Both the position numbers and the translations under genes were made by a program. A stretch of 64,000 bases of DNA, taken from positions 8,663,517 to 8,727,516 of the forward strand of contig CM070598.1 of assembly GCA_036346395.1 (NCBI GenBank). The letters are read 5' to 3'. The stretch comes from Hsuehochloa calcarea (taxonomy: Eukaryota > Streptophyta > Magnoliopsida > Poales > Poaceae). Position 1 is the first letter of the stretch. Every line of letters starts with the position of its first letter. The notes under the pieces are model-generated. The model ran no database searches. It was not told the origin of the DNA and saw nothing but the letters and a program-made list of their open reading frames with translations. Shown in pieces: positions 47,214-59,250 of the stretch.

Positions 47214-48072
47214 GTATGATCTACTACTGCCTTGTCTTTTACATCTGATGCCTCCTTAGTAGTTAGTATGAAGAGAATCTGTAAGTACTAAGGACAATGT
47301 GCTATAGTACATAAGAATGAAAGACATAAACAGTTTCATTGCTTGTCGTTTAGAATTTCTACTTATCCACAACAGTGCCTCTGCCGGCCAAGCACACAGG
47401 CTGGAAATGAGCCGAGCCAGCTCGAACCAGGCTCGTGGGGAAAGTCAACTCGACTTGGCTCGGCTCGTTTCTAACACGAGTTAGGAGGTTAGCTCGACTC
47501 GGCTCGAAGGGAAGCTCGAGCCGGCTTACGAGCCTTCGCGAGCCGAGCTAGAACATGCATGCATTTGCAGCCTTAGCCCCTAATTAGAAATGGGATCACA
47601 GTGCTCCAAATGTCCATATAGCAAGGTGATGTAGTCCTCTGAATGTGTGGTCTTGGGGTAAATTTAAGGAACAATTAATAATTTGCCACTATAAAGGTGT
47701 GATATTCACGATTTGCCACAGCATGTGTCATTGACGTGTGTGTCCGGGCCACATATCATAGACACATGAGTGGCAAATTATGAATTGCACATCTTATGCT
47801 GTGGCAAATAATTGAATCTCCCTAAGTTTAAAGATCTTAGGAACACTATTATACAACTAAGATTTCCACTACACTTTGAAAAGGGAAAAACAAAATTAAC
47901 CGACCTACAATATCATATCTCCAACTCAAGTAATATATGAAGATGGTGTGTGGTTGTCTGTGTACCTAGCTACAAACAATATCCTATCTCCACCAACATT
48001 TGAAGAGGTGAATGGACACACACAACAGAGAAGGCTTGAGCTCTCTTCAATCATGGCAATGCTGAACACTGA
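47214..48072. other. intergenic DNA with small hAT-type MITE
   Basis: Contains a short GC-rich element at about 47397-47571, with inverted ends CAGGCTGGAAATG / CATTTGCAGCCT and GAGCCGAGCC/GGCTCG words inside. The flanks show no clear target duplication. The remainder has no recognisable gene. Confidence 0.45.
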
Positions 48073-51000
48073 TGTGAGAACCCAGAAAATCAAACTAATT
48101 TAAACAACGCTAATAGATAATTAGTAGTAAATAAAATTCATCTAAACAAAAACAAAACATAACATCGGTATCGAACACGTCGCCAAACAATTCCATATAA
48201 GATTATGTTATCAAAAGTTTACAAAAGAATTTACAATATGGATTATTACAACAATAATACAACATCAATATACTCAGAGTCAATTGCAAAAAAATCCAGT
48301 ACAATCAAAGGTAGAGCATTAATACAAACTCAAAATTCATTACAATAATTTTTTACATCATATCAATATATAAATTACAACTTCAAGTACATTACAAAAG
48401 AAAAGAACATTTTGCATGCATATCACCTAAGCCTTTCCTTCCCATTGTTCGTCTATCGTCAGCCAGTCGAACCCATTCCCCGGTCAATCCGAAACCCTAT
48501 TCACATTTCCATCGATCGCCAAAATCCAAAAGATCGAAAGCAAGCCAAAAGCGATAAATTAGTGTTAGAGTAAAGAAGGACTACTGTCAGAGTTCATGAA
48601 GCTCATAGAGGAAGGGAACGGGTAGAGAGAGTAGAGGAAGTAGTATACCTCGACAGCACCACCGTCGTAGCTAACCAAGCTAGCCCACATCCATCACCCC
48701 ACCATGCATACAAGAATCAACTAAATCAGAAAATGAAGTAATGCTCACACTAAAAACCAAAAAAGGGTAGAAATTGGAGGGGAGGGGGGAAGAGCCCAAA
48801 TCCGGAGGCCTAGCACCATGGCCGAGCCGAGCGCACGCGGGGGCCGAGCCAAGCCGGGTGGGGGAGGCAGAGGCACGGGCGCAGGGCGGTGGTCTTGTGA
48901 GCAGCGTGTGGGCGTGGCGGTGGAGCGACGGTAGGAGCAAAGCACCAAGAGAAGGGTGGAGAAGTGAAGCAATGGGGGAAAGGAGAATGAGTAAGAGGGA
49001 AGCCAAGAAGAGGATGAAGCTAGGGGGCTCCCTGCCGAATGGATAAGGAAAGAGAGAGAAAGAGGGAAAAGAAAAGAAAATGAAATGAAAATAAATATAA
49101 ATATAAAAAGATAGAGAAAGATATTAAGAACAAGGGGTGGAAATTATGATTTAAGTAAGGGGGTAAAAAGGCAAATTCCAATGAGGATTAGTAGTAGGAA
49201 ATTTAGCAGTTGAATTGAGCACCAGTAATAATAAGTGTCGGCACTAGGTAGACGTTGGACCAAACTAGTGTTTAAACTGCGTGAGGAAAGATAGCAGTAG
49301 ACCAACCGATAAAAAATAAAAGAGGGAAAAAAGTGTAAAATTAATTTGAGGTCTGTTAAATAAATTAATCACCGGTAGAACTCACTAAATTAAACAAATA
49401 ATCTGATGTGTTAAAAATAATTTAATCGTGGCAGAATAATTAAAATAAACAACCCCGGTAAAAATCACCTCTAGAATAAACTGGCCAGGGTCCGTTTTGA
49501 TAAACGCGACAGTAGGCAACCAGCGATTCTAGAGCCAGTAGACCGTAGAACAATCATATTTGGGGAGTGTTAACCTAACAGGGTCCAAAAATGTTTTTAA
49601 TTAAAATCTGCTGACAAAATAAATCCACTGATTAATGTACGCATAGTAGCATCCAAAAGTAACTAAGTATTTATTTTTATTATTCGCGTCTATTGTATGA
49701 TTGCAGAAGACGAACCAGTACAAGCAGGAGTAACTGATCCACATTTATTTGATGTCGATCTTTTCTACAAATACGAAGGCAAACCTATCTCTTGAACATC
49801 AACCTAGCTATATTAAATGTAAAATTTACTTTATTGTATCATATATATACATGCATCAAAACTATATCTCAAAATCAAATCAGATAAAAGAGATAAAGAG
49901 AAAAGATATGAGAAATGAGATGAGAGCAGTACAGTTGAGATGAGCAGCTGTACTCCAAGAGAAATATTAGAATGGTAAAGAGAGCCCTTGGAAGGAAAAG
50001 AAAAGAGGGAAGAGGCAGGACCCTTTACATATGGATAATATATAAGGCCCAACAAAACTCTTACTCGGATAAGAGGGCGTATTTAAGTGCCAACCATTTT
50101 TCTGTTTCGACAGACAGAAAATGCTACCTTATTACGTAATTAAGCTCTCCATATCGAGTAAGTAATATTGTATGGGTTGAGTTATGGAGGAACCCAGGAC
50201 AGATAGGAAAAGTCCAGAATTAGGGGGATCCAAGGCGTTATAGTAGCGCAAGGTGGAGTGTTGGGTGTGGGGATGTCCAGCCCAACCAACATTACGGGAA
50301 CTCGGTGGACGACTAGGTGAGCGTCCCAGGACACCGATGGAAAGTAATGGGTGGAGACTTAATTACATTACTTGGAAAACTTTATGTATTCTGAGCTCGA
50401 TACTGCATCAAAGGAAATACGGGAGACCTAGCTTGAAGAGAGACCAGAGTAGTTATGGGTAAAGTGGTACAAAGCCTGTGCAGCGGTAAATATAATCATG
50501 AATTCAAGCATGTCTCATGGATTGGAGTCTACGGTGACCGCTAGGGGTTTATCTTTTTACCGAGTGATACGTAGTCTTTTCAGAATTAAAATTGCCATGT
50601 AAATCTTGGTAAACTATTATCCAGAAAAAGAGATGAGCTAAAAAATATGATAACGAACAGAGAAGTGTCATACAGTGCATCTTTGCTAATACATGCTTGT
50701 TGAGTACACTATTTTTCATTCTTCTTATTATTCACCTTTGTTAGATCCTAGTCCAGTCGGGAACTATCCCGAGTGGGATAAAGGATATGCAGGTGCTAAG
50801 GAGGCCACAGGAGGCGAGAGTGCTTACTACGAAGAGCAGAGCGAGGTGGGCGCCTTATTCGGCGATTGGGACGAGTAGACGATGGAGCAGGGCAGGCAAG
50901 CTAGGGGAATTCTTTCCCATTGTAATTAAATAAGTGTATTAAAGACTATAGCCTTGCGTGGCTAACTGTGTAATAAAGTGCAGTTTCTATCTTATTGTTC

Positions 51001-51108
51001 CGATGCGTTAACTTTGGTAAAGCTTACTATTCGTCGAGCGGTGTCCTACCTAGTAGGCAAATAGTAATTCATATGCTTAAGTGTGATTACCTTCCAGGGG
51101 TAATGACA
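48073..51108 (+). mobile_element. 3-kb gypsy (Tekay/RIRE3-like) LTR
   Basis: Begins TGTGAGAACCCAG and ends near 51108, 14 bases before an initiator-Met-tRNA primer-binding site. Length, the AGAACCC start and the GCTTGTTGAGTAC region near 50695 fit long-LTR chromoviruses of grasses. The second LTR is not in the window. Small open frames inside it (48680-49046, 50253-50462) are non-genic. The exact right border could be a few bases later. Confidence 0.65.
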
Positions 51109-51122
51109 CGGGGCACCGTAGT

Positions 51123-51134
51123 TGGTATCAGAGC
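51123..51134 (+). other. retrotransposon primer-binding site (tRNA-iMet)
   Basis: TGGTATCAGAGC, the standard complement to the 3' end of initiator methionine tRNA used to prime reverse transcription. Its place right after the LTR sets the element's orientation as +. Confidence 0.85.
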
Positions 51135-52150
51135 AATCGGTTAGGGCTATGCTAATAAAATAGAAACTGTTGCAGAACTTAGTATGCATTTCCCACTTGC
51201 TATATGGCACGAAGTACTTTATTAATTCTTTTCTCTATAGCAATTTCCATTCTAGTCTCGTCTCAAAATTATTATGTTAAAAGCTTATCTTTCTTAAAGG
51301 GACACCGTTACTGACTTAGAACCATTCCTCTTTATAGGATGACTAGGTTCAGTCTTTCGTCAAAGAGAGTGCGGGGGGAGCACGTGCTGCTTCTATGACG
51401 ACTACTGCACCACTTGGGGGCGCCTTTCCCCGAGTACTTCCAGGAGGTTCGCGCAGAGGATGCTATAGCGCTAGTTGGAATCTTAGTGACGGGGATTACC
51501 ATGAACTTAGTTTATTGTCTAGAGTGTGTAGAGGAGTGACGTTCAGCTGACGACTACATACCCTTGCAGGAGGCAGCCCGTAGAGCCATCCATGCCCTTA
51601 GAGCCCGTTTTAGCGACCAGCTGAGAGGATCGTAGTTCAAGGAGATACCACCCATCGCCCCAGGGCGTTTTGGCCTACAGTTCGGCCCCAGCCATACCTC
51701 TAGCTACCCCTACCCACCACTCTCCCTAGACACCTTAGTAGTCCAGAGAGAGACCATCGACACAATGCTTTTAGCTAGCACCATGCAGCATAACACCACC
51801 CGAGGAGCCTTAGCTAGAGTTGAGAAGAGCTCAGATTTCTAGCGACAATAGTACATGACTCTAGATGCTCTCTGAGCGACCCGCCATACCCGACCCTAGT
51901 TGGTCCTTCCCACCACCCCACTCACCCCACCAGTGACCCACGAGCCAGTTCTTCTAGAGCTCCACCCCCAGATCCACCCACTACTACCCAGCTGCACCAC
52001 CTCCTCCTACCTTCGACCCATTTGGAGCCGATGACTTTATCCCAATACCGCTAGTAGATCCCATCCCTTCCCCATATTATGATCCTACTGCCCCGTACCC
52101 TTATCCCCATATCCCTACCCTACCACCACAGGACTACGGGACAAGGAGTC
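51135..52150 (+). pseudogene. gag-region remnant of the long-LTR gypsy element
   Basis: Leader and degenerate gag sequence downstream of the primer-binding site. Near 51400-51630 a broken frame reads APFPEYFQEVRAEDAIA and EAARRAIHALRARFSD, Ala/Arg-rich helical text of the kind seen in gag; a Pro-rich stretch follows to 52130. Stops interrupt it and pol is missing, so the element is truncated at about 52150. Confidence 0.5.
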
Positions 52151-53478
52151 ACTCGAATACTCGATGGTCGATGGAGTGTGGACTGTGGCCTATGGGCCGA
52201 CAAGAAGTAGCTCATAGGCCAAATGAGCGGCTCGGGCTCGGTTTGAAATATTTACGAGTCAGAAGAGAGGCTTGGCTCGACTTGAGAAGATCACGAGCCC
52301 GAGCCAAGCCGGCTCGCGAGTCGTGAGCTTTTTTCCAGCCCTATAGGCACACTCACAAGACTGGAGATGCAATTGACCTGGAAAAACCTGATCGACCCGG
52401 TCGGGTTTTCATTGCTTGACCTGGTTGGGTTTTGCTCACGAGGACAATTTTCAAGAAACCCCTCGAATGAAAGAGTTTTCCAAGACTAAACTGAAGGGCA
52501 TGTTCATACTTTGGATGCTGTTAGGTTTTAGTAGGAATCCCTTTGTGAAATTGGTGGCCACACATAAATAATTTTCATCTTTCTCACTATCTCACTCCGG
52601 TCGGGATCTCCTCTCCGTTCTTTGCTTAGCTTCGCCTCCATCAGCGAGATATGATAATTTCCCTACTTGCTTGCTTTGCTTCTCTCTACTCTCTAGTCTT
52701 TGTTAAGATGTAAGCATTAGATTTTTACCGTTCTATTGTCTAAATAGAGTAATATATAGTTAGATCTAAGAAATATTTAGTAAGATGTAAGTTGACAATT
52801 CATGTATTAAGCCAAACAAGTATTCAATTGGGATGTGAGAGGAATTGGAGTATATTTAAATATATTCATTCAAAACAGAAAAATAGACTAGAACATCAAT
52901 TGTTTGAATAATCTCGTTATTGTGTGTCTATGATGTTCATCTTTGATAGACTTGATTTGTTGTTCAGAATTCATATTCTTTAATTATTATTGTTTTTTTG
53001 TGTATCATTGCCCCCTAGTTTTTTGTGGTGCGTGTGCATATATATTAAATTTAAAATATGTGGTCCGACCGTTGACCCATCGGTCCGACCACTAGACTAG
53101 TGACCCGAGACCCCGACCGGGTCCATGATCGGTCTAGGTTTTATAACTACGCTTCTCATTTGCAAGGTGAATTGCAAATACAGAAAAAGGGCACTCAAAT
53201 CACTTGTACAAAACACTGGGTTTATGGAGTAATTATACAAGACAGTTTGCATAAGATCACAAATCGCCCGTTTAGTAAAACACCCATATCGAACAACTAA
53301 TAATACCACAAGCTAGCGATGAAGCTAGATGGTATTGATTACAAAAACCTTTTATGTGTAATTTACAGATGACAACATGAATATTTGTAAAGTTTATTTA
53401 GTGCAGCAAACGCTATCGACCATGCATACTGCTGATGACCCTTAATCCCCCAGGTAACTTAACGATGACAGAGCGAAC
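52151..53478. other. MITE-rich spacer before the P450 3' end
   Basis: Includes the right end of an hAT-type MITE (GAGCTTTTTTCCAGCCCTA near 52326-52345, with GGCTCG-rich DNA before it). A second possible element runs from about 52376 to 53150, with CCCGGTCGGG / CCGACCGGGTC words at its two ends and a TAGGTTTTATAACTAC terminus. The section from 53150 to 53478 is the likely P450 3' UTR. Confidence 0.4.
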
Positions 53479-55475
53479 TCAGAGCTTCTGAAGAACGTCA
53501 TACATAGCTGCACGAGGTTTGCACATGGCCTCCAACGGAACGGCCTTTGGAATGGTAAGTCCGCCGCCTTCAGTCATGTCGACCTCTAGGCCGTCTACTC
53601 TGTCCCAATCAAAGCATTGGATCAGTGTACCCAAAACCATCCCTATCGTTCGCAGAGCCAGGGTTTCTCCGGGACACTTCCGCCTCCCCATTCCAAACGG
53701 CACCATGAACAACCCTTCAGCTTTGCCGTCCTCGAACCTCTCCGGCTTGAACTTAGTTGGCTCTTCCCATATAGCCGGGTCCCTGTGAATAGCGTACGCA
53801 TTGACAAGCAGCAACGTTCCGCTCGGGATGTTGTACCCCCCGACCTTGCAATCCGCGGATGATTCGTGCGGCAGCAGCAACGGCGCGGCAGGGTACAGGC
53901 GAAGGGTCTCGCTGACGATGCATTGGAGGTAGCTAAGGTGAGGCACATCATCTGCACTGACCAAGCGGGAGTTCCCAACGGATGCATCGATTTCAGCCTG
54001 TGCCTTTCTGAGTGTCTCCGGGTGGTTCAGCAGAAGCGACATCGCCCATTCTGTTGTGGTGGATGTGGTCTCTGTTCCAGCCCCAAATAAATTCTGTAAG
54101 AAAAAAAGAGAGAAAACGACTGTTAGCACTTAGCACGAGTTAAATTTATTTGGATAAAATAAAAGGACAAAGACGTTGTTGTTCTATATGGGGCATAACG
54201 CAAGACAACAGTCAACAGAGATCACACTCTCCACTGACATGACTTGTCGGATTCATCCAACTAAATGATTTGGCATAATCTAACGTGCTAGTGACCAGTT
54301 AGTGCATATACACCACGCTAGTCCGCTGTAAATAAAGATTTGATCGCCACGCAGATGTGATAAACAATATAACAATGACTCTAGTCGCGTTGCTGATCAT
54401 GATGATGGCTACTCCAGTGATTTATGCCAAGCTATAAACTGGCTCAGCATCAATAATTGCAGAAACGAAAGCAACAAACTGAGAGAGAAGTGGGTGCTAA
54501 TTAACTTGCTTTCAGAGAGAGAAAAGCAGAAGAACTCACCCCACAAAGAGCCGTGATCATGGCATCGGTGTAGACCTCTGGCTCCGCCTTCTGCAAAGTG
54601 AGCAGCACGGCAATCATGCTCTTCTTCTCGCTCTCGCTGCCGTCGTCCAGCCTATGCCGCTCTGCGTCGATCAGCCGCCGCAGAAACGCGTCCCTTCGTC
54701 TCACCGCGTCCAGGATCTTGTTCCTCACGCCGAACACGTCGAACCACCGCAGCACCGGCAGGTAGTCCCACAGGTTGGCCGTGCCGAGTTGCGGGATGAT
54801 CTCGTCAACCACCGTCTTGAACTCCTGGGCCTCCACCGACATGTCTGTGTCCGCGTCCGCTTCTGGACGAGTTGCCTTGGTCTGCGCGATGGTCTCCATC
54901 AGGACGCTGAGTGAGAGCTCGAACAGCCTCCGCTTCAGCTGGATGCGCGCGGCGCCGTCGGGGGCGGCAGCGCCGGAGCGGAACATCCGCCGCACCATGG
55001 TGCGCACCTCCGCAGAGATGACGCCAGACATGCAGCTGACGCGGTGCGCGGAGAGGAGCTGCACGGTGGCGATGCGGCGGAGGTTGCGCCAGTGCGGGCC
55101 GTAGCTGGATGCGGCGAGCGCGGTGCCGTTGAAGGACACGAGCAGCTGCGAGGGGAACCGCGGGCGGTTGGCGAAGGACACGTCGTGCTCCGTGAAGCAC
55201 TCCCTGGCGCACGCCGGCGAGGTCACGACCACGGTGTTGCGCGAGCCGAGGCGCAGGGAGAAGACCGGGCCGTGGCGCGCGGCGAGGCGGAACAGCGCGG
55301 TGTGGAACGGCTTCTCGACGAGGTGGAGGTGTCCGATAAACGGGATGGCTGGGGGGCTCGGCGGCAGCTGTATGCCCTTGTTCTTGCCATTGCTCTTGCC
55401 GCCATGGCGGCCCACGAGGTAGTGGAGCAAGAAGATGAAGGCGAATGAGAGGGCAATGTAGGCCTTAATATCCAT
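53479..55475 (-). CDS. cytochrome P450, CYP81 family
   Basis: Membrane-bound haem monooxygenase. Exon 1 is 55475-54540 and exon 2 is 54093-53479 (TGA), with GT/AG borders, joining in frame to 516 residues. Features: an N-terminal membrane anchor (residues 5-21), the proline hinge LPPSPPAIPFIGHL (37-50), AGTETT of the I-helix (317-322), ExxR at 374-377 (SETLRLYP), PERF (429-432) and the haem loop FGMGRRKCPG with Cys452. The single intron just before NLFGAGTETT is typical of CYP81. Similarity is closest to the grass CYP81A group, some members of which detoxify herbicides; substrate here is not known. The ATG at 55532 is rejected because it lies only 8 bases below the TATA box. Confidence 0.93.
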
Positions 55476-55539
55476 GGCGAACTGATGTTTCAGGTCGCAA
55501 GTGGGATGGATGTGTGTGGTGCCATCCTGCATGGCAGCC

Positions 55540-55546
55540 TATATAT
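55540..55546 (-). promoter_or_regulatory. TATA box of the P450 gene
   Basis: TATATAT on the minus strand, 65 bases upstream of the chosen ATG at 55475. Transcription would start near 55512, below the alternative ATG at 55532, which therefore cannot be used. Confidence 0.6.
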
Positions 55547-56686
55547 CGAGCGGTGCATGTGCATCTAGAACTAGAAGGCTTAAGCTTGCGGTACAGTTTT
55601 GCATACGCAATCGCTGACGTCTGTGGAATTGATGGGACTAATTCATAGAGTCGATCAGGATTGGTTCGTCATTGTTACTTCGCTGCTCGCGGGCCGCCGT
55701 GGGCCGCAGCGCTCGGCGGAATCGGACGGTCGGGACCGACGCGGCGAGTGATCGGACGGGCTCCGTCCCCTCGACGACGTGGCGCGGCTTCGTCCAAGCG
55801 CAGGCGCGAGCCGGATCGGATCCCCAACGAGGTGGAGCGCGTGGCCAAGGCTAACCCCAGCGCGCAGTGGGTCGATCGGGCGGCGCAGAGTCAAGCGGAA
55901 GGCGATCGGACGGTGGACGTTTCACGGGCGACGTGTACACGGCCGGAGGCGGACCTTTCACCGGGAGTTAACATATGTAATATTGATACGGTACCAATGG
56001 TACGTGCACGTGGATCCGTGAAGCGTCTTCCTGTCGAGTTCCGGGCGAGGGTGATCGGGATCAGCGTCACGATTCCTTTGCTTGCGAAGGCCAACTCGTA
56101 GTGCTCTGATTAGCACCACAATTTCTTTGGAAACAAGGATCCCGCGAAGATTTAGTCCTAGTCCTGATTAGCTGATTCACTGTTCCACGGAAACGTAACT
56201 ATTCCCTTCCGTCCTAAATACAAGTCATTTTTGGATATGTGAAACTTTCAAACCTTTGACAAACCATCGATTGATGGGGTGATGAAGTTGTGGGGTGTAT
56301 GACTTCACTTATCAAAATTGAATTTTGATGCCCATCTATTACACATACACGAGCGCGCTTCAATAAATTTTTATGAGGTTGTGAATTTATCGTTAGCCTT
56401 CGCTTGTCTAGGTGTGTTCTCATGGGGCACACTCGCATGTTTATGTGTGTGTGTCTTTCTTGTAATCGATTTTGTTTCAGTGGCCTAAAAAATCCGAAAA
56501 ACATTGGTCCTTTCACACATCTATCCTCCTACCTCCACACATCTGTTGCCCCATCGTGGCTGTCCCCCCTTGCCCATAGTCATGCGTGTAGACAACGTAT
56601 CCGAATTCCCGGCGCCAACGCAGCGGCTCCTCTTTCGCTCGGATATAAAAACCGAACTCTCGTAGTCGTTCATCTCTCATCTCAAT
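55547..56686. other. P450 upstream region and MITE trace
   Basis: The interval 55570-56150 is the upstream region of the P450 and shares blocks with 59615-59875 (GCATACGCAATCGCTGACG and GCGAAGGCCAACTCGTA). Near 56205-56240, CCTTCCGTCCTAAATACAAG looks like one end of a Stowaway-type MITE. No gene is recognised. Confidence 0.4.
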
Positions 56687-57540
56687 TTGTTTCACTTCTC
56701 GTTCTCGCGCTCGTCGCTGAGAGCTAGAGAGTGTGACATAAAACTTGTCGACTTGCTAGTGTTTTATGCTGATGGGTTGGACCTGTCGGGATGCCAGTAC
56801 AAGGTGGTCCGGGCGGAGGGGCTCGACACGATGAATATTCACGAGCTTCGAAGCTGCATCCGGAGAGAGTTCATCACGGAGGCAATGACGAAGAAACTTT
56901 TGATCGAGGGGATCACCGCCATGAATGACGTGTGGCAGCTCGTCAAGGTGCATAGAAGCGTAGCATGGAGCCAGTACATGCAGATTGCCTCCCAGTCCGA
57001 CGTAACCATTTACAGGAAGCAGGTGGTGTACGTGAATTTCGTATGCAGGGCACATGGAAACCTTGATGATTTCGCGGCCTCTACAAGCGGGCAACCGCAT
57101 GCCAAGCTTGAAGACGGTAGCACATAATATGTTATCTCAGAGGAGGTGGAATTGTGGTGGTCGACCTGCATTGACTGACACGAGTATCTACCGGACTAGC
57201 CTGTCAGGTCGGAGTCCGACGAGGACGCCACCCCAAGCCCGAATGATAGTGACGAGGACGCACACCAGGCCAATGGTCCAACTAGGGGAATTGTGTCATC
57301 AGAGGTGCCTTACATCACATCGAGATTTGATGATATCACGGTGTGTTCGCTCATACTGTCGCAAGAAGAAGACTCTCAATGGGGGTTTTATGCTAACACA
57401 CTCTTAGTTGGGTATGGCTTCCCTGGCAAGGCGGTTGTGCAACAAGCTATAGCACGATACGTCTTGTCCATTAGCTGTGTGTACCAGGTGCATCGGTCCA
57501 ACCCAGGACAGTACGCAGTATAGTTCGGTGGAAACCTTAC
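56687..57540 (+). pseudogene. MuDR-type MULE transposase N-terminal fragment
   Basis: Two blocks resemble the N-terminus of plant MULE transposases. One (56756-57100) has a predicted ubiquitin-like/PB1-like start (VDLLVFYADGLDLSGCQYK, NIHELRSCIRREF). The other (57293-57523) matches the MuDR N-terminal domain (GFPGKAVVQQAIARYVLSI and YQVHRSNPGQYAV). They are in different frames and the catalytic core is absent. Resemblance is from family knowledge and moderate. Confidence 0.55.
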
Positions 57541-57591
57541 GTACCAGACCCTGTTGAGGAGGCAGTAGAGGAGCCCAGGACTCGCCCGATG

Positions 57592-58210
57592 GAGAAGGGG
57601 AAGACTCCTGCTACTGAGACCGCCGATTGTCGTAGCTTCTCTCGTTGCCTGGGAGCACTCCATATCGAAAAGGTGAGTTACGTACAACTCGCGTCCTGAT
57701 TTTGTATTTGCCCTTCGTTCTTCTAACAATATGCAAGCGCCCAGCTCGTATCGCAGAACATTGGGGACTTCGACATACGACACCGACGTAGGGAGTCCCG
57801 AGACTGAGCCGGCCGCCAAAGCGTATCTGGTCACCCGGGCGCACTCCATATCGACAACGTGAGTTATGTAGAATTTACATCCTTATTACGTTTTTCACTG
57901 TATGATGCACTTACATAATAGAATTGTAGGACATGAGCGACTTTGACATACGACACCGACGTGGGGAGTCCCGCGATGGGGGAAGGGGAAGGCTCCTTCG
58001 ATCGACACCGACCGATGTCGTAGTGTATCCGGTCGCCTGGGTGCACTCTGTATCGAAGACGTGAGTTATATACAATTTACATTCTTATTACATATCCTGT
58101 CGCACGATCCACTTACATCATGGAATCGCAAGACATGGACGACTTCGACACTCGCCGCCACCGTGGCCAGCCCCGAGACAAGGGGCAGTGGCTATGGCGT
58201 CGTGGAGACT
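57592..58210 (+). repeat. tandem exon-intron-like module, about 190-200 bp, three copies
   Basis: Copies are anchored by GTGAGTTAYRTA at about 57672, 57860 and 58060, each followed by an AT-richer stretch ending in an AG (TTGTAG, CGCAAG), then a GC-rich block coding for DFDIRHRRGES-like text (57768, 57938, 58140). The pattern GT...AG followed by codable DNA looks like an amplified intron plus exon of the MULE-borne gene. Stops occur in the copies. Confidence 0.6.
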
Positions 58211-58274
58211 AGTTACAGACATCATTGCATAGATGATAGATCCAACTACTCCTATGAATAACATTATTAAATAG

Positions 58275-58574
58275 GACACTCTTTGTTAATTTATCGATTT
58301 AATGTAGATGATATTTTTTAATACTGTATTGTACCACATGCTAGATAAGATTGTACATGAACCAACTGAGGTAAATGTGTGGTATGCATATCATATAACG
58401 ATGTACTATAGGCTTCAAAGCACACACGAGTCGAAGGCTACGATATATCGTTATATGATCCGCATGCTACGTATTTCTCTCAGTTTGTTCATGTACAAGT
58501 TTATCTAGATTGTGGTACAATACAATATTAAAGAATATCATCCACATTAAACTGATAAATTAACAAAGAGTGTC
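58275..58574. mobile_element. foldback/MITE with 130-bp inverted arms
   Basis: GACACTCTTTGTTAATTTAT at 58275 is matched by the reverse complement ending at 58574. The pairing continues inward with roughly 85-90% match for about 130 bases, leaving a loop of about 35 bases near 58406-58440. Transcription would give a long hairpin RNA. The target duplication is not clear and no known MITE family is recognised. Confidence 0.8.
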
Positions 58575-58739
58575 AATTTGTTCGGGTTACATGTGATAAT
58601 ACCCCTCCTCCTTCACCCTGATTGCAATAAACTCGTGTGTGTTTCATGTAATGCTTGTAACGCTTGAAATATTAACAATTTTCTTTATGAAAACGTACAT
58701 TGCAACTTTATTGGAAACCCTAATTCTGTTATGAGTACT

Positions 58740-59250
58740 TTGTGTGTGAAACCCTAATTTTCGAAACCTAAAATCTAAATTTTGAGTCCTAGATCCGTAA
58801 TGTTCGAGATAATTTCATAACACATATAAAATTATCCAAATATTACACAATCAAGTCCATTGTGTAAGGAGCCTTCATAACAAAATTCATAATTTTTTGA
58901 GCTCATTTTCTATATTTACAAATTCCTACTAACAGTGTACTTAAATGAAACTGCGAGATAAAATTATAACAAGTAAAATTATATATAAAAAATTACACAA
59001 GAAAGTACACCGTGTTAGGATCATTCACATAAAATATCATAATTTTTTGAACTCATTTTCTATATTTTAAAAATCTTACGAACACGAAAACCCTAATCGC
59101 GGAGTAACACATGAAGGGCGGCCGCACCACCGCACGATGGTGCTATTTTTGCAATAAAATAAAATAAAAATAAATCCACAACAGTAATTCCTATAAATAC
59201 GACGTAAAAAGACCCTAACATGGCAAAAAAAAAAAACAATCCTGTAAAGA
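58740..59250 (+). mobile_element. non-coding end of the MULE-like family (second copy)
   Basis: Homologous along its length to 25780-26270, sharing CCCTAATTTTCGAAAC, CAATCAAGTC, AGGAGCCTTC and ACGAACAC. Internally, a block around ATAATTTTTTGARCTCATTT occurs twice (about 58890 and 59040). Because it follows the transposase fragment and repeated module in the same orientation, it is read as the 3' end of that element. Confidence 0.6.

Noticed and set aside
48680..49046. Open frames on both strands in GC-rich DNA
   Set aside because: Located inside the 3-kb LTR, with no domain and antisense to each other.
51123..51134. tRNA-like TGGTATCAGAGC
   Set aside because: It is only the 3'-end complement used as a primer-binding site, not a tRNA gene.
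55476..55532. Upstream ATG of the P450 (MQDGTTHIHP...)
   Set aside because: It lies only 8 bases below the TATA box, hence upstream of the expected transcript start, and its 19 residues do not fit a CYP81 N-terminus.
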